From contig CAZUGT010000204.1 of NCBI GenBank assembly GCA_964620095.1, positions 13,567 to 77,566 on the forward strand: a stretch of DNA of 64,000 nucleotides, written 5' to 3'. Of the stretch, positions 17,530-27,927 are shown piece after piece; position 1 is the first letter of the stretch; every line of letters starts with the position of its first letter. This DNA comes from JAJDXO01 sp964620095. GTDB lineage: Bacteria; Pseudomonadota; Alphaproteobacteria; Rhodospirillales; UBA2165. The notes under the pieces are model-generated. The model had not been told where the DNA came from. It made no database searches and worked only from the letters and a program-made list of their open reading frames with translations. A program made the position numbers and the translations under genes.

Positions 17530-18155
17530 GCTCAGCAGCTCCTCGAGCGTCGCGGCTTGAGCGCGCCGCCGGCAGGGACGTGCTGCTGGTCGAGCGATTC
17601 GACCGCATAAGGAAGAAAGACGGCTGGACGCGGAAGGCGATGGTGTCGGCGCTGACGCTGTTCCTTCTCGATGAGATGATGGCGCGTTACGCCAGCTATG
17701 GAGCCCTCGCGGAGATTATCCGGCACCGCTTTACCTCGCCGAAGGCGACGTTGCACGAGCTGTACGGACGGCTCGTGTTCAACGTCCTGTGCTGCAACAC
17801 CGACGATCACGCCCGCAACCATGCGGGTTTCTGGGACGGCGAACACCTGACCCTGACGCCTGCCTATGACATTTGCCCGCAGATGCGCTCCGGCAATGTG
17901 GCCAACCAAGCGATGCTGATCGTCGGAGACAATCGGAGGAGCACGCTTGCGGCCTGCCTTGAGGCCGCGCCGAATTTCCAGCTCGGCGAGAAAGCGGCGA
18001 AAGACACCATCGCACGGCAGATAGGCACCGTCCGGGACGCATGGGACGACATTTGCGAGGAGGCCGCATTGACCGAAGTCGAAGGCAACCTGTTCGGCCA
18101 GCAGATCTTTCTGAACGACTATATCTTCGAAGGTACGCCGGAGGGCCTGTGGTGA
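17530..18155 (+). pseudogene. hipA-like toxin kinase, N-terminally truncated
   Basis: The frame begins upstream without family similarity. From about 17555 it reads AAGRDVLLVERFDRI, then RLVFNVLCCNTDDHARNHAG, which is the HipA catalytic loop (NTDDH-x-x-NH), and LTPAYDICP, the metal-binding DFG-like position. About 200 residues of the C-terminal kinase lobe remain to a normal stop; the N-terminal P-loop half is missing. HipA kinases phosphorylate glutamyl-tRNA synthetase and need a HipB antitoxin, and no hipB is visible here. Higher G/C than the A/T-rich genes before it. A relic of a mobile or defence-type cassette. Confidence 0.75.
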
Positions 18156-18229
18156 TAGAGACCCTGTCATGGCTGCAGCGGAATGTCCTGCAGTTCATTT
18201 TGGTGCTCTTCATCAACGCGCACCCAGTG

Positions 18230-18396
18230 TTTGGCGATCTGGATAGGGACTTGGCGAGGTCCCAAACAAATTGGGTGGGCTCATTGTTGTGCCTCGCTAG
18301 ATAATCTGTCAGGGCTGCGCGGAATGTGGGGCTGGTGACCAAGTCGGCCAACGAGTTCAGGGAGGCTGGTTCAACTCCCTGCCGGCAGGCCGACAT
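18230..18396 (-). mobile_element. Possible transposase C-terminal remnant
   Basis: The minus strand reads SLADLVTSPTFRAALTDYLA and RHNNEPTQFVWD, resembling the segment before the end of IS630-type transposases (ITRAIDAYLAHHN-x-x-PKPFVW). The following codons do not fit, and a neighbouring frame gives IAKHWVRVDEEHQNELQ, suggesting a frameshift. Weak evidence from one short motif. Confidence 0.35.
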
Positions 18397-18498
18397 ATTT
18401 CTTGATCAGGTCGTTGTTGCCGCCGGCGCCGACGATGATCAGAGGTTCTCGGCTTCGTCGATGAGTTTGGCGGCGTCTCGGATTTGATCGGTGACCGA

Positions 18499-18657
18499 CC
18501 CATCGAAATGGCCTTCGCTAAGCTAAAGGCCCTGCACAGAAAAGCCAAAGCATGCACCTATGAAGCCCTCTGGCGCGCTGTCGGCGACATCTGCGCCCTC
18601 TTCGATCCACAGGAGTGCAGGAACTACCTCAAAGATGCAGTGTATGTTGCAGATTAA
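18499..18657 (+). mobile_element. IS630-family transposase, C-terminal 52 codons
   Basis: Reads PIEMAFAKLKALHRKAKACT, then LWRAVGDICALFDPQECRNY and a TAA stop, which is the conserved end of IS630-type DDE transposases (N-P-I-E-x-x-F-A-K-L-K-x-L-L-R-K-A, then P-x-E-C-x-N-Y). The catalytic domain and the other end of the element are absent. It shows that an insertion sequence took part in the rearrangement between the sugar-acid and polyol blocks. Confidence 0.75.
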
Positions 18658-18669
18658 ACATCCGAAGCT

Positions 18670-19764
18670 CTAACCGAACGTCCTGACCGGAATTTCCGAA
18701 CCGTATTGGGCCACGCGTTCATCAAGCGCCGAGGTGGGAAGCAGGCCCTCCTGGGTATCGATGTACTCGATGACGGAACCGGCATTCAGCGTAGCCGCCT
18801 GCATGGCCACACCACTGTCTTCCCCATCCGCCAGATACCGGCACAAGGTTGAAATGAAGGCGTCGCCCGCCCCGGCGGTCCCCATCAAGCGAACCGGCCG
18901 GGCGGGACAGAAATAGAGATGGTCTGCCGTCGCAAGGTACGAACCCTCGGTGCCGTCGGTTATGACGACGCTTTTCACGCCGAGGGATTGGACGGCTTGG
19001 AAAAACGTGTCGAGGCTCATTGTAAATCCGACGGATTCCAGACCGATTTTGAGCAACCTCGGCAAGTCCGGGTCATCGTCAACGGCGCCGGCCGCGTCCG
19101 CGATTTCGGTATTTGCCGAAATCGCCGGGACGAGCGCCTCCGCCTCGATACGGTTTATGGCCAGCAGGTCGAGATATTTGAGGCTCCCCAGAAACGGGGC
19201 GGACCGGGATGTCAGCTGACGAATGCCCGGATTGGCCGACACGTACGCTCCCGAGCGGCTTGCGAGCTCGAGGATCTTGGGGAAACAATCCGCGGACTGG
19301 TTAGACAGGCTCGCGACGCAAACCAGATTCACGCCGTCGAACAGGGATGGCTGAATGTCCTTCGGTTCGAGCAGCGTGTTGGCGCCCCGTTGGGTGAAGA
19401 TGGTCGGGTTCCTGTCGTGGGAGGAGGCCATTACCGCCGTGCCCGTCGGCAATTCATCGGTGTAGAGAACGTGGTCGGTCGAAATTCCCTCCGCCGCCAA
19501 GCGCTCGAGAATGCTCGCGCCGTCTGCATCCCTGCCGACCTTGACCAGCGTCGAGGTCTCCACGCCCAACCGGGATAGCGAGACCGCCATATTGACCGCG
19601 CCGCCGCCGATGTGATTGCCGATGGAATGAGCTTCGATCTTTTTGCCCTGTTCGAGCAGCAGAAATGACGAGGTCGCATTGTGCATCGTCATGCGCTCGA
19701 CATCGGAATCGCCGATCAGCGCTATGATATCCGCCATGGCTGAACCGATCGTAATCGCTCTCAC
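18670..19764 (-). CDS. PfkB-family carbohydrate kinase (ribokinase-like)
   Basis: 364 residues. The N-terminal GNHIGGGAVNMAVSLSRLG is the PfkB sugar-binding signature, and near the C-terminus LMGTAGAGDAFISTLCRYLA contains the catalytic GAGD with its aspartate. It transfers phosphate from ATP to a sugar or nucleoside hydroxyl in the cytoplasm. It is the last gene of the minus-strand polyol operon, its start overlapping the second kinase gene by four bases. Slightly longer than ordinary ribokinases because of an insertion around residues 205-225. The exact substrate is unknown; two kinases in one operon suggest two products or two steps. Confidence 0.88.
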   Translation of the reverse strand: MRAITIGSAMADIIALIGDSDVERMTMHNATSSFLLLEQGKKIEAHSIGNHIGGGAVNMAVSLSRLGVETSTLVKVGRDADGASILERLAAEGISTDHVLYTDELPTGTAVMASSHDRNPTIFTQRGANTLLEPKDIQPSLFDGVNLVCVASLSNQSADCFPKILELASRSGAYVSANPGIRQLTSRSAPFLGSLKYLDLLAINRIEAEALVPAISANTEIADAAGAVDDDPDLPRLLKIGLESVGFTMSLDTFFQAVQSLGVKSVVITDGTEGSYLATADHLYFCPARPVRLMGTAGAGDAFISTLCRYLADGEDSGVAMQAATLNAGSVIEYIDTQEGLLPTSALDERVAQYGSEIPVRTFG

Positions 19765-20711
19765 GGCCCCTCCCCGGCCAGTTTGAGGGCAACCTCTTGC
19801 TGCGACGGCAGATTTGCGCCGCGGCGTTGGCAGGTAAGTGCCGCCGCCGTCATCGCAAACTCGACCAATTGCTCCAACATCCGCGTGTCGAGTTGTTGTA
19901 CCGCCGCCAGCGGGTCGCCATCAACGGAGAGCTTGGCCAACAGCGCCGCCTGGAAACTGTCCCCTGCTCCCACCGTATCAACGACATTGGTCGGCGGCGG
20001 CGCGATGCGAACGAAGTAGCCTCGGGACGTCCAGGCCGCCACGTGTTCTCCGCCCGCCGTGACGACAACCAGTTGAACCCCGGCCGACAACCACTCTTCG
20101 GCTTTCGAGTCCGCTGCGACACCCGGGTACAGTATCGCCATGTCTTCGGCGCTGACCTTCAACAGTGTCGCCTTGGCGGCGTATTCGTCGACCCGTTCCC
20201 GCCAGACATCGAGATCGGGCTCGACGGTCGGCCGGACATTGGGATCGACGGATACAAAGCCGCCCTTGGTGCGCGTCAACAAGCTGGAGAGCGCATCCGC
20301 GACCGGTTTGACCACCAGGGAATAGGAGCCGAAGTGAAATCCTAAGACTTCGGAACCGATCTCGGGGATATCTTCGGGCGTTATGCTGCAATCCGCCGAG
20401 CCGAGTCCGTAAAAGACGTAGTTGGGCTGACCGCCGCCATCGACCCCGACAAGGCTGAGGGTCGTCCGATTACCCGACCGGATCAGATAGTCCGTCGAAA
20501 CCCTTTCCTCCGCCAATATCCGGTGGAGACGCTCACCCAGCAAATCTTCCGACAATCCCGTCAACAGCGCTGCGTTACCGCCCAAACGGGCGAGGCCAAT
20601 CGCCACGTTGAACGGCGAGCCGCCGGGATGGGCGCGAAGTTCCATTGGGATGTCATCCGCCGCGCCGTTCACAAAGACATCGAACAACGCCTCGCCGCAA
20701 CAGATGATCAT
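19761..20711 (-). CDS. PfkB-family carbohydrate kinase, fructokinase-like
   Basis: 316 residues, normal for a fructokinase. ICCGEALFDVFVN at the start and HPGGSPFNVAIGLARLGG form the N-terminal signature; VVDTVGAGDSFQAALLAKL near residue 250 carries the catalytic aspartate. In polyol operons of this layout the dehydrogenase makes a ketose such as fructose and this type of kinase phosphorylates it. It overlaps the dehydrogenase gene upstream by four bases, so the genes are translationally coupled. Confidence 0.9.
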   Translation of the reverse strand: MIICCGEALFDVFVNGAADDIPMELRAHPGGSPFNVAIGLARLGGNAALLTGLSEDLLGERLHRILAEERVSTDYLIRSGNRTTLSLVGVDGGGQPNYVFYGLGSADCSITPEDIPEIGSEVLGFHFGSYSLVVKPVADALSSLLTRTKGGFVSVDPNVRPTVEPDLDVWRERVDEYAAKATLLKVSAEDMAILYPGVAADSKAEEWLSAGVQLVVVTAGGEHVAAWTSRGYFVRIAPPPTNVVDTVGAGDSFQAALLAKLSVDGDPLAAVQQLDTRMLEQLVEFAMTAAALTCQRRGANLPSQQEVALKLAGEGP

Positions 20712-22207
20712 CCCGGATTTCCGCTGATGTATGCCTCGAGGGCGGCAACCGTGCCGTCGATTCGGATCGATTCAAGCGCACGCGTGAAGGCCGCCTCGAA
20801 CTCGGGGTTATCCGAGAGCGCGCCAAATATCCCGGACATCCCGGTAAACGCCCGGGGATCTATTTCGGCGCGGCGGGCGTTTTCCACCAGGACCTCGCGT
20901 TCTTCATCCTCGATGTCGATGGGCGATCCGTCTTCGCGCCTGCCCTGGCAAACGCGGCACCACATGGCGATTTCAAGGGCCAGCCCGTCAATCGGTTCCC
21001 CGGCATCGAGCCGGCCGGCGATGGTCGGGAGAATGAATTTCGGCTGCCGGTTCGAACCGTCCCGGCAAAGTCTGGGTACGGTGTCGCCGATCCGTGTGTT
21101 GGCAAACCGCTCCATCACCGAGGCAAGATAGGCATGAAAATCAACGCCGAATATGGGTTCCAGTGTGGGGATTATCTCGGTCCGTTCGAGTTTGTCCAGA
21201 TAGGCCCGGATCAGCGAGTCGCGCATCGCATCGTGAACGAAGTGGTAGCCCAGCAGCGCGCCAGCATAAGCAATAGCAGCGTGTCCCCCGTTGAGAATAC
21301 GAATTTTCATCAACTCATAAGGCGCCACGTCGGTGGCAAATTCAACGCCGACCAGCTCGAGTGCCGGCCGGCCGGAGGGAAAGTCGTTCTCCAGCACCCA
21401 TTGGCGGAACGGCTCGCAGACGACGGGAGAGGTATCCACGATGTTGAATTCGTTGAGTACGATTTCCCGCTCCCGTTCACCCACAGCCGGCGTGATGCAA
21501 TCGACCATGCCGTTCGGCGTCGCAACGTCCCGCGCCAGCCGGTCGAACTCATTCGACGCGGACACGGCGGCCAGCCCTCTGAGGCTTTGGGCCGTCACGT
21601 CGCCGTTGCGGGGAATATTGTCGCAGGAAACGATGGTGAACGGCGGAAGGTTTCGATCGGCACGAAGCTTCAGTCCAGCGAGAAGTATCCCGAAAACGGT
21701 TCGTGGCCGGTGGGGGTTTTGCAGGTCATGAACGATATCGGGATGTCCGGAATCGAACCCGCCCGACTTCGCGTCCATATAATATCCCCCCTCCGTAATT
21801 GTCATCGTGACAATCCGAATGTCGGGCCGGGCAAGGGCGTCGACAATGGCCCCACTACTGACGGGCAGGTAATCGACCATCGAACCGGTGATGGAAGCCT
21901 TGTATCCCGCCGGGTCCAGTTCGATGACAGTGGTGAGGCAGTCCTGAGCGAGGAGCCTTGTTCGAGTCCCGACGTCGCTCGGGCGGACACCGGCGCCGAG
22001 AATGGCCCAATCATGATCCAAACCCATGCCAAACAGACGATCGAGATAGGTTGCCTGGTGGGCCCGGTGAAAGTTACCGACGCCGATATGCAGGATTCCC
22101 GGAGTCAGTTCCGCCCGGTCATACCTGGGCAAAGAAACCGATTCGCCCATCAAACTCAGCGACGCGTTATTGAGCGGGACCGGACGGGGTTGTACGAGAG
22201 TCGTCAC
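20708..22207 (-). CDS. Mannitol dehydrogenase-family polyol/uronate oxidoreductase
   Basis: 499 residues, the standard length of the long-chain mannitol-2-dehydrogenase/fructuronate reductase family. HIGVGNFHRAHQATYLDRL is the N-terminal NAD-binding signature; TMTITEGGYYMD and the C-terminal MKIRILNGGHAAIAYAG, containing the active-site lysine-to-histidine region, are present. It oxidises a polyol (mannitol, arabitol, sorbitol) to a ketose with NAD. Located between the ABC ATPase gene and the fructokinase gene in the operon, which supports polyol rather than uronate use. Confidence 0.9.
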   Translation of the reverse strand: MTTLVQPRPVPLNNASLSLMGESVSLPRYDRAELTPGILHIGVGNFHRAHQATYLDRLFGMGLDHDWAILGAGVRPSDVGTRTRLLAQDCLTTVIELDPAGYKASITGSMVDYLPVSSGAIVDALARPDIRIVTMTITEGGYYMDAKSGGFDSGHPDIVHDLQNPHRPRTVFGILLAGLKLRADRNLPPFTIVSCDNIPRNGDVTAQSLRGLAAVSASNEFDRLARDVATPNGMVDCITPAVGEREREIVLNEFNIVDTSPVVCEPFRQWVLENDFPSGRPALELVGVEFATDVAPYELMKIRILNGGHAAIAYAGALLGYHFVHDAMRDSLIRAYLDKLERTEIIPTLEPIFGVDFHAYLASVMERFANTRIGDTVPRLCRDGSNRQPKFILPTIAGRLDAGEPIDGLALEIAMWCRVCQGRREDGSPIDIEDEEREVLVENARRAEIDPRAFTGMSGIFGALSDNPEFEAAFTRALESIRIDGTVAALEAYISGNPG

Positions 22208-22247
22208 GGCCCAGCGCTCCCGCCCCGGTCAGCGGCACAACCCTCCA

Positions 22248-23255
<1,008 letters not shown>

Positions 23256-23265
23256 GATGTCCCCC

Positions 23266-24099
23266 TTACTTCACCGCGCCGAATGTCAGGCCGCGCACCA
23301 ACTGCTTCTGGCAGAACCACCCCATGATGACGATCGGCGCGATGGCCATGGTGGAAGCGGCAGACAGCTTGGCGTAGAACAATCCTTCCGGGCTCGAGAA
23401 ACTGGCGATAAATGCCGTTAACGGCGCTGCCTTGGCCGCGGTCAGGTTCAGCGTCCAGAACGCCTCGTTCCACGCCAGGATCACGTTGAGCAGGAAAGTC
23501 GAGGCTATTCCCGGAACCGCCATGGGGCTCAACACGTAGATCACTTCCGCCCACAGGGTCGCGCCGTCCACCCGGGCGGCTTCGAGGATTTCGCCCGGTA
23601 TTTCCTTGAAGTAGGTGTAGAGCATCCAGACGATGATCGGCAGGTTGATCAGGGTCAGCACGATCACCAGACCGGTCCTGGTGTCGAGCAAACCGCCATC
23701 TCTGAACAAGAGGAAGATGGGCACCAGCACGCCGACCGGCGGCAGCATCTTGGTCGACAGCATCCACATGAGGATGTTCTTGGTGCTCTTTGCCGGCACG
23801 AAGGCCATCGACCAGGCCGCCGGTATGGCGATCAGCAGGCCGATGAAGGTCGAGCCGATGGAAATTACCACCGAATTCATGAAATGCCGGAAGTAATTCG
23901 ACCGTTCCTGGACCTCACCGTAGTTTTCGAGCGTCCAGTCGAAAGCCAGGAACACCGGCGGCGAGGCCACCGCCTGGGCTTCGGTCTTGAAGCTGGTCAA
24001 CACCGTCCACAGGATCGGGAAGAAGATCGCCAGTCCGATCGCCCACGCGATGGCGGTGAAGATGACCTTGTTTCGCTGCTTTGCGTTTTCGAACATCAT
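23266..24099 (-). CDS. ABC sugar/polyol transporter permease, MalG type
   Basis: 277 residues from the ATG at 24099, which overlaps the stop of the preceding permease (ATGA). The frame continues upstream on the same strand only as a shadow of that gene. Six membrane segments; the EAA loop that docks the ATPase reads EAARVDGATLWAEVIYVLSP near residue 190. The second membrane subunit of the importer. Confidence 0.93.
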   Translation of the reverse strand: MMFENAKQRNKVIFTAIAWAIGLAIFFPILWTVLTSFKTEAQAVASPPVFLAFDWTLENYGEVQERSNYFRHFMNSVVISIGSTFIGLLIAIPAAWSMAFVPAKSTKNILMWMLSTKMLPPVGVLVPIFLLFRDGGLLDTRTGLVIVLTLINLPIIVWMLYTYFKEIPGEILEAARVDGATLWAEVIYVLSPMAVPGIASTFLLNVILAWNEAFWTLNLTAAKAAPLTAFIASFSSPEGLFYAKLSAASTMAIAPIVIMGWFCQKQLVRGLTFGAVK

Positions 24100-24971
24100 C
24101 ACGCCTCCAAATTCTTCCCGATCATCCGCATCAGGAAGATCGCGACGATGTTTGCCAGGATGACCGCGACGATGCCGCCGGCGGACCCGCTGCCGACATC
24201 GAACTGCAGGAGCGACTGGGCGTAGACCAGGAAGGTGAGGTTGGTCGTCGCGTCGCCCGGCCCGCCGTTGGTGGTCACCAGGATTTCCGCGAAAATGGTC
24301 AGCAGGAAGATGCTCTCGATCAGAATGACCACGGTGATGGCCCGCGAGAGGTGCGGCAGCACGATATGGAAGAAGCGGCTGAACTTGCGCGCGCCGTCCA
24401 TCTTGGCCGCTTCCAGCTGTTCCTGATCGAGGGATTGCAGGGCCGTCAGAAGAATGAGCGTTGCGAACGGCAGCCACTGCCAGGCAACGATGATGATGAT
24501 CGAGAGCAGCGGAATTTGGGAAAAGAAGTCGATAGCACCGAGCCCCAGTGCCTTGGTGAGGAAGGCAAACAGCCCGTTCACCGGATTCATGAACATGTTC
24601 TTCCACACCAGCGCCGATACCGTGGGCATGACGAAGAACGGCGCGATCACCAGCATGCGCACGATCCCCTGCCCCCACATGGGCTGATCGAGAAGGATGG
24701 CCAGACCCACGCCGCCGACGATGGTGATGATCAGAACGCCGCCGACCAGCAGCAGCGTATTCCAGATGGCGGTAAAGAACGCCGGATCGGTCAGGAAGAA
24801 TTCGTAGTTGGCGAAACCAACAAACCTTTCCTGACCGGGGTTCATCAGATTGTAGCTCTGGAAGGAAAAGAAAATGGTCATCGCCAAAGGCACGATCATC
24901 CATCCCAGCAACAGCAGGACGGCCGGCGAAATCATGAAACGTGCGGCGGTACGTGAATGTGCGGTGGCCAT
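24099..24971 (-). CDS. ABC sugar/polyol transporter permease, MalF type
   Basis: 290 residues with six membrane segments; the EAA loop reads QLEAAKMDGARKFSRFFHIV near residue 187. The short N-terminus (MATAHSRTAARF) is typical of polyol importers such as SmoF. It pairs with the downstream MalG-type subunit, whose start codon overlaps its stop. Separated from the binding-protein gene by 81 bases holding a strong hairpin. Confidence 0.93.
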   Translation of the reverse strand: MATAHSRTAARFMISPAVLLLLGWMIVPLAMTIFFSFQSYNLMNPGQERFVGFANYEFFLTDPAFFTAIWNTLLLVGGVLIITIVGGVGLAILLDQPMWGQGIVRMLVIAPFFVMPTVSALVWKNMFMNPVNGLFAFLTKALGLGAIDFFSQIPLLSIIIIVAWQWLPFATLILLTALQSLDQEQLEAAKMDGARKFSRFFHIVLPHLSRAITVVILIESIFLLTIFAEILVTTNGGPGDATTNLTFLVYAQSLLQFDVGSGSAGGIVAVILANIVAIFLMRMIGKNLEA

Positions 24972-25004
24972 GGGACCCTCGGCTTGCGGCGGCTGAAGAA
25001 GCGT

Positions 25005-25040
25005 CTCGACTGGCCGGCCAGGGACCGCCGGCCAGTCGAG
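25005..25040 (-). terminator. Intercistronic hairpin between binding-protein and permease genes
   Basis: CTCGACTGGCCGGC (25005-25018) and GCCGGCCAGTCGAG (25027-25040) form a perfect 14-bp stem with an 8-base loop and no T-run. Such structures after a binding-protein gene usually stabilise the upstream message or attenuate the permease genes, giving excess binding protein. Confidence 0.75.
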
Positions 25041-25052
25041 AACGAGTGCAGC

Positions 25053-26369
25053 CTACTTGATGTAGCCGGCCCTCTTCATGGTGCGTTCGGCTACTGATTG
25101 GGCGTTCCGCAAGGCTCTGTCCGCGGACACGGTGCCGGCGAGCGCCGCGGAGAACTGTTGGCCGACGGTCGTCGCAAGACCCTGAAACTCGGGAATGGCA
25201 ACGAACTGCACGCCGACATAGGGCACCGGATCCACCGTCGGCTTCTTCGGGTTCGCGGAGTTGATGCTGTCGAGCGTCATCTGCGCAAACGGCACCTTGG
25301 CGTATTCCGGATTCGCATAGAGCGACTTCCGGGTGCCCGGCGGCACGTTGGCCCAGCCTTCCTTGGAGGCGACAAGCGCCAAATAGTCCTTGGAAGTCGC
25401 CCAGGCAACGAACTTCTTGGCCGCATCAACCTTCTTCGAGCCGGCCGGAATGGCGAGGCTCCAGGCCCAGAGCCAGTTTCCGCGCTTGCCGAGGCCCGTG
25501 TCGGGCGCCAACGCAAAGCCAACCTGATCGTGCACCTTGCTCTGCTTTGGGTTGGTCACGAACGAAGCCGCGACCGTCGCGTCGATCCACATGCCGCACT
25601 TGCCGGTCTGGAAGAGCGAAAGATTTTCGTTGAAGCCATTGGAGGACGCGCCGGGCGGGCCCGCATCCTTCATCAGGCCGAGATAGAAGTTGAGCGTGTT
25701 CTTCCATGCCGCCGAGTTGAACTGCGGCTTCCAGTTTTCATCAAACCACCGGGCACCGAATGAGTTGGCTGCCGCGGTCAGGAACGCCATGTTCTCGCCC
25801 CAACCGGCCTTGCCGCGAAGACATATACCGAACACTTCCTTCGACTTGTCGGTCATGGCGCGGGCGGCCTTGCCGATGAATTCCCAGGTGGGCGCCTTGG
25901 GCATGGTCAACCCGGCCTTGGCCATCAGATCCTTGCGGTACATGACCATCGAGCTTTCGCCGTAGAACGGCGACGCCATCAATTTGCCGTCGACGGTCAA
26001 GCCGCCGCGGATCGCCGGCAGCAGGTCGTCAATATCGTAAGATGCCGGCAAATCGTTCAGCGACACGAGCCAGCCCCGCTTGCCCCAAATCGGCACCTCG
26101 TAAGTGCCGATGGTCATGACGTCAAACTGACCGCCCTTGGTGGCGATATCCGTGGTTACCCGCTGGCGGAGTATGTTCTCCTCCAGGGTAACCCATTCCA
26201 CCTCGATCCCCGGGTTCTTGCTGGTGAAGTCGCCGGTGAGTTTCTGCATTCGAATCATATCGCCGTTGTTCACGGTGGCGATCGTCAGCTTCGTTTGCGC
26301 TTGCGCCGAAAAAGCCAGGACTGCGCCAAGAGCTGCCCCCGTGAGGGCAACGAGCGGTCGTCTAAACAT
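25053..26369 (-). CDS. ABC transporter extracellular sugar/polyol-binding protein
   Basis: 438 residues from the ATG at 26369, preceded by GGGGAG; earlier in-frame starts would precede the signal peptide and overlap the operator. The signal peptide ends at AFSAQAQT. The mature part is a family-1 binding protein of the SmoE type, with GIYEV-like strand TIGTYEVPIWGKRGWL, typical of mannitol/sorbitol binders, and ATSKDYLALVASKEGWANVP. First gene of the importer operon, transcribed away from the SorC regulator's 3' end. Confidence 0.92.
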   Translation of the reverse strand: MFRRPLVALTGAALGAVLAFSAQAQTKLTIATVNNGDMIRMQKLTGDFTSKNPGIEVEWVTLEENILRQRVTTDIATKGGQFDVMTIGTYEVPIWGKRGWLVSLNDLPASYDIDDLLPAIRGGLTVDGKLMASPFYGESSMVMYRKDLMAKAGLTMPKAPTWEFIGKAARAMTDKSKEVFGICLRGKAGWGENMAFLTAAANSFGARWFDENWKPQFNSAAWKNTLNFYLGLMKDAGPPGASSNGFNENLSLFQTGKCGMWIDATVAASFVTNPKQSKVHDQVGFALAPDTGLGKRGNWLWAWSLAIPAGSKKVDAAKKFVAWATSKDYLALVASKEGWANVPPGTRKSLYANPEYAKVPFAQMTLDSINSANPKKPTVDPVPYVGVQFVAIPEFQGLATTVGQQFSAALAGTVSADRALRNAQSVAERTMKRAGYIK

Positions 26370-26416
26370 GAAATGTCTCCCCATTATGGAAGTTGACGTT
26401 GAAGTAGACCTTGTGC

Positions 26417-26436
26417 GCCCACTTACGTATGTGGGC
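26417..26436. promoter_or_regulatory. 20-bp near-perfect palindrome upstream of the polyol operon
   Basis: GCCCAC (26417-26422) and GTGGGC (26431-26436) flank a TACGTA centre; only one symmetric pair of positions mismatches. It lies about 50 bases upstream of the binding-protein start. The neighbouring SorC/DeoR-type regulator is the likely ligand (inference). Confidence 0.55.
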
Positions 26437-26583
26437 AATTGCTAATTGATCGGGCAAATTCTCACATATAACGGGCGCGGAGTCAAATCATGTTGCCGGC
26501 AATAACGCGTTTGCATTCCAATCAATGGGGAAAAATCGCAGAATTCCGGGAAAGTTCGGCAATTCCGGCGTCCAATTCACCGG

Positions 26584-27549
26584 TCAGGCCCCGGGCAGCC
26601 GCAAAAGCTCCTCAGCCGTTGCCTCGTCGGTGACGAGGCCGGACAACCAATTTCCCTTGAGCGCCGCCTGGATTGCCTGCAACTTTTTTGTGCCTCGGGC
26701 GACGCCGATCACCTCGTTTCCGGGGGGCTGTTGCAGGGGAACGCTCGCAACCCGGGCATTGATATGTCCGGGCAGCAAATCACCGTCCTGATCAAACACC
26801 CACCCGACGATTTCTCCCGTACCGCCCGCTCGGACGATCTGCTCCAACTCTTCATCGGTAATAAAACCGTCGGTCAGCAAGGGAGGGGTTTCGTCAATTT
26901 CACCAATGCCGACGAAGGCTACATCAGCCGACTGCGCGAGTTGAATATTGCCTTTGATGGGACGCTGCGCCCAGAAAGTATCCCGCTCCGTGGTCGTGGT
27001 CGCGACAACGGGAACGGCCATCGGGTAGTGAGGCGCTTGTGTCGCGTCCCCCACTCTCATGATCACGTCGTTGAAGCTCGCCGAACCGTCCGGTGCCAGA
27101 TTTCCCACCAGCGAAACGACCTTGTGCTGGGGGCAGACCATGGGCGACATCTGTTCGACCGCACCCCGAATTTCGCGGCCCGTGCCGAAAGCGACAACCA
27201 CCGGCTCGGAAACGGAAAGGCGGTTTTCGATCTCCTGGGCCGCCACCTGCGCGATCCCAAGCGCGGGATCATCGGAGGTCGGGTCGGCGAACGTAACCTC
27301 GCAATATGTGAGTCCGAAGCGCGCCATGATACCTTGCGCCAAATCCAGGCACCGGCCGATGGGGTGGTCAAGGCGCACCTTCACCAGCCGCTCACGCATG
27401 GCAAGGGCCACGAGACGCTGTGCCGACTGGCGTGAGATGCCCATCTTCTCGGCGATCTCGTCTTGTGTGTTTTCCGCGATGTAGTACAGCCACGCGGCCC
27501 GGGCGGCCTCCTCCAATCGGTCTGTGCGGCGGGTTGGTCTCTTAGCCAT
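26584..27549 (-). CDS. SorC/DeoR-family sugar-binding transcriptional regulator
   Basis: 321 residues. The N-terminal helix-turn-helix reads TQDEIAEKMGISRQSAQRLV near residue 30; the large C-terminal sugar-binding domain (from about 60) has VVAFGTGREIRGAVEQ, SADVAFVGIGEIDETPPL and PPGNEVIGVARG, all typical of SorC. Such proteins bind phosphorylated sugars and activate or repress polyol operons. It is encoded upstream of, and on the same strand as, the importer operon, with 214 bases between them. Confidence 0.92.
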   Translation of the reverse strand: MAKRPTRRTDRLEEAARAAWLYYIAENTQDEIAEKMGISRQSAQRLVALAMRERLVKVRLDHPIGRCLDLAQGIMARFGLTYCEVTFADPTSDDPALGIAQVAAQEIENRLSVSEPVVVAFGTGREIRGAVEQMSPMVCPQHKVVSLVGNLAPDGSASFNDVIMRVGDATQAPHYPMAVPVVATTTTERDTFWAQRPIKGNIQLAQSADVAFVGIGEIDETPPLLTDGFITDEELEQIVRAGGTGEIVGWVFDQDGDLLPGHINARVASVPLQQPPGNEVIGVARGTKKLQAIQAALKGNWLSGLVTDEATAEELLRLPGA

Positions 27550-27927
27550 GTTTGACTGTCATGCTGTCGCGGCGTGTGAATCTCGGGCCGGCCGAACCAG
27601 TGACGTGGTGCCGGCCGCCGATCCATCTAGCCGCAAATTGAATTACCGGGTCAAGTCTCGCCCATCAGATGGGATGGGAATGGTGACGATCAACCGGATC
27701 CGCGCCTTTCTCGTCGAACAGGAGATCACGGTAAACGCCGACGCTCACGCTTTGCGTACCTCACTGTTTGCCATATTGGGGAACCAGGCAGGTGAGGTAT
27801 CGCCGCGTCTGCACGATATCCCGGTCATCCTGCCGATTGTCCAGGTGGCGGGAAGCACACGATTAGATGCGGCCAGTTGGTCGAACTCCGAACAACACAC
27901 CTTGATTAAATTCGGTCAATGATTAAT
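27550..27927. other. Gene-free stretch between the polyol and sulfate-ester blocks
   Basis: An open frame of 132 codons exists on the plus strand but shows no recognisable domain and no ribosome site, and composition changes along it. It probably contains the promoters of the divergent regulators. No repeat or RNA gene is evident. Confidence 0.5.

Noticed and set aside
23266..24903. A single 545-codon minus-strand protein
   Set aside because: Only the part from 24099 down is a MalG-type permease; the N-terminal part is an out-of-frame reading of the MalF-type gene. The ATGA overlap at 24099 gives the true start.
27524..27922. 132-codon plus-strand frame before the IclR-type gene
   Set aside because: It starts antisense inside the SorC gene, has no ribosome site and no recognisable domain.
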